Below are positions 21,990 through 23,227 of a stretch of DNA of 23,227 nt, one piece after another. Source of the stretch: an uncultured Chloroflexota bacterium (GTDB taxonomy: Bacteria; Chloroflexota; UBA4733); contig CALBSQ010000324.1 of the NCBI GenBank assembly GCA_937967325.1, positions 1 to 23,227 on the forward strand, read 5' to 3'. Numbering within the stretch: position 1 is the first letter of the stretch; each line of letters opens with the position of its first letter. The notes under the pieces were generated by a model. That model had not been told where the DNA came from. It did not search any database and worked only from the letters and a program-made list of their open reading frames with translations. The position numbers and the translations under genes are program-made.

Positions 21990-23227
21990 CTACGTGGTCG
22001 GTTTGCTGTAGCCAGAGAACGTCGAGTAGGCTGGGTATGGCAGGAGCGGGGTGGGTGGTGGCGAATTTTGCAGGAGGCCCATATCGGACGCACTACTGCC
22101 CGGACCCAACATATCTACTGCGATCTGGAAGGTGGCGGTGGTGATGTAGTTCTGAGACTCCTGGCTGAGCCAGTCCAGCGCACCCTGCAGGTTGCTTGCC
22201 TGCTGGGTCTGGGCGTCGGGCGGCGGGACGAAGCTGTTGCGGTGGTAGCCGTACTCGGTCAGCCATAGCGGCTTGCCGTAGTCGAGATAGGGCGAGCAGG
22301 TCATCAGCTGGCGCAGCCCCAGGATGCCCGTGCCCTGCAGCAGGGCCGTCGGCGGGTTCTGCGGCAGGGGACAGTTGGCTGGGGTCCCGCTGCCCTCGTC
22401 GATGGGCTGGGGCGGCGGGTAGGATTGCGGGTAGGGGTGGCAGGCCACCGCATCGAAGGGGTAGGGCGACGTGTAGCCGTTGGCGTAGCACCAGGCGTAG
22501 AGGCCCCAGACGAAATTTACCGGCCCCTGCAGGCTGTCCACCCCGCCGCTCGCCACCCAGGCGCCGGAGTCCACCGCCTTGATGGCGTCGTGGAAATACT
22601 TCAGGTAAGGGGCGTAGGTGCGGCCGCGATCGTAGTCGTTGTTTACGTTTTGCGGGTAGTTCCAGTCGCCGAACCCATTCGGCTCGTTCACACATTCGTA
22701 GTGGCGCACGCGTCCCAGGAAGTGCTGGGCGAGCGCGGTGACGAAGGCCTGATAGTCGGCCGTGTGTGCGCTGGTTGGGGGCATACGCTTCTGGCTGTCG
22801 TTGTTGTTGGCCCAGGTGGGGCAGCCCTGAACGTCCATGATGTAGGTCAGGCCGTACTGGAGCGCCTTGTTCACCTCGTAGTCGTAGTTCTCCCCGCCCT
22901 GCTCTCCCGCAAAGTAGTAGTGGTGGCCGCCCGAGTCGGGCGGGTTGGGCTCGACCGCGTCCCATCCGACGCCCCAGCGCACGCAGGTGGCGCCGGCCGC
23001 CTTGATCGCCGAGAGCATCTGGTCGTCCGTGTAGTACTGCTGCCCCGCCGGCTGCTGCGACTGCCAGGAGGGGACGATCCCGAAGAGCAGGGGCCGGACC
23101 TTGGGGAACTGGTAGCCGGCCAGGCCCTGCTGGCTGGTGTCGTACCAACGCCGCAGGTCGTCCAGGTGGGTAGCGCGGATCGGGCCGCCGAGGGAACCGC
23201 TGCCTGGGACCGTCTGGGTCCAGAGCA
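21990..23227 (-). CDS. Clan GH-A-like glycoside hydrolase with IRAxHLDDLR module (5' partial)
   Basis: The reading frame is open to the window edge, so the start is missing and 411 residues are visible. Just inside the edge, PIRATHLDDLRRWYDT is the same type of module as in the glycosidase at 11433. The barrel begins CVRWGVGWDAVEPNPPDSGG. The acid/base NEP is in YECVNEPNGFG (Glu codon about 22683-22685). The candidate nucleophile is in PLWLTEYGYH (Glu codon about 22254-22256). VACHPYP supplies the active-site His region. The pattern fits GH39/GH5-like clan GH-A enzymes acting on beta-glycosides. An internal ATG at 23016-23018 is not the true start because it would cut into the module. It heads the run of 21074, 20359 and 19727. 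Confidence 0.87.
   Translation of the reverse strand, partial: LWTQTVPGSGSLGGPIRATHLDDLRRWYDTSQQGLAGYQFPKVRPLLFGIVPSWQSQQPAGQQYYTDDQMLSAIKAAGATCVRWGVGWDAVEPNPPDSGGHHYYFAGEQGGENYDYEVNKALQYGLTYIMDVQGCPTWANNNDSQKRMPPTSAHTADYQAFVTALAQHFLGRVRHYECVNEPNGFGDWNYPQNVNNDYDRGRTYAPYLKYFHDAIKAVDSGAWVASGGVDSLQGPVNFVWGLYAWCYANGYTSPYPFDAVACHPYPQSYPPPQPIDEGSGTPANCPLPQNPPTALLQGTGILGLRQLMTCSPYLDYGKPLWLTEYGYHRNSFVPPPDAQTQQASNLQGALDWLSQESQNYITTATFQIAVDMLGPGSSASDMGLLQNSPPPTPLLPYPAYSTFSGYSKPTT

Noticed and set aside
22093..23148. Second minus-strand ORF over the 21990 glycosidase
   Set aside because: Arg/Pro/Gly-rich out-of-frame translation of the same DNA; the adjacent frame carries both catalytic Glu motifs and the IRAxH module.

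Overview
This window is high-G+C bacterial chromosomal DNA that looks like a metagenomic or draft-genome contig. Its first 48 bases are not biological: they are an Illumina Nextera adapter ending in the 19-bp Tn5 mosaic end. The gene content (porphobilinogen synthase beside an IF-1-like gene, a membrane Ser/Thr kinase, many secreted beta-propellers, palindromic G+C-rich intergenic repeats) would suit a Chloroflexota-type organism. That placement is an inference, since there is no rRNA or other marker here to settle it.

Layout. 54-611: a heme-binding lipoprotein (CxxCH). 731-893: a long perfect-arm inverted repeat. 897-2218 (minus): a divergent IF-1-like gene overlapping hemB by 4 nt. 2440-4059: a Ser/Thr kinase with one membrane segment and an outer sensor-like domain. 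4214-5554 (minus): a GNAT acetyltransferase. 5639-6904: an MFS permease. 6931-7117: a second, larger compound inverted repeat. 7205-8679: SMP-30/gluconolactonase, a cupin and a tiny two-helix membrane protein. 8698-9297 (minus): a VOC-fold protein. 9614-10309: an OmpR-type regulator whose receiver domain has lost most of its phosphorylation pocket. It is flanked by three GAAC-N4-GTTC palindromes.

The unusual part is 10.4-23.2 kb. It carries four relatives of a small protein (about 190 aa) built from the phage-fibre-like GIGTTxP...LDVAG motif, at 10749-11321, 15354-15870 (decayed), 19727-20290 and 20359-20955. The three intact copies share a Cys-bearing N-terminus (DCxCxNFPxxLGNVxF), and the C-terminus carries a GC(Y/H)Y motif. 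Two copies or copy pairs sit next to clan GH-A-like glycosidases (11433-12713 and 21990-23227, the latter cut by the window edge). Both glycosidases carry an IRAxHxx(E/D)LR-type helical module before the catalytic barrel. A secreted two-repeat protein (12863-13822), a YVTN-type beta-propeller (14296-15333), a Tat-exported lactonase-fold propeller (16043-17662) and a carboxypeptidase-regulatory-like secreted protein (21074-21964) lie among them. A divergent 2-hydroxyacid dehydrogenase/SDR pair (17840-19690) separates the sub-clusters.

Reading of the system: a repeated 'fibre-like Cys protein + IRAxH-glycosidase' cassette, probably extracellular and polysaccharide-directed. The first copy is possibly controlled through GAAC-N4-GTTC operators. 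The association and motifs are visible in the sequence; the function is inferred. I saw no CRISPR array, tRNA, rRNA, transposase or phage structural/packaging gene.
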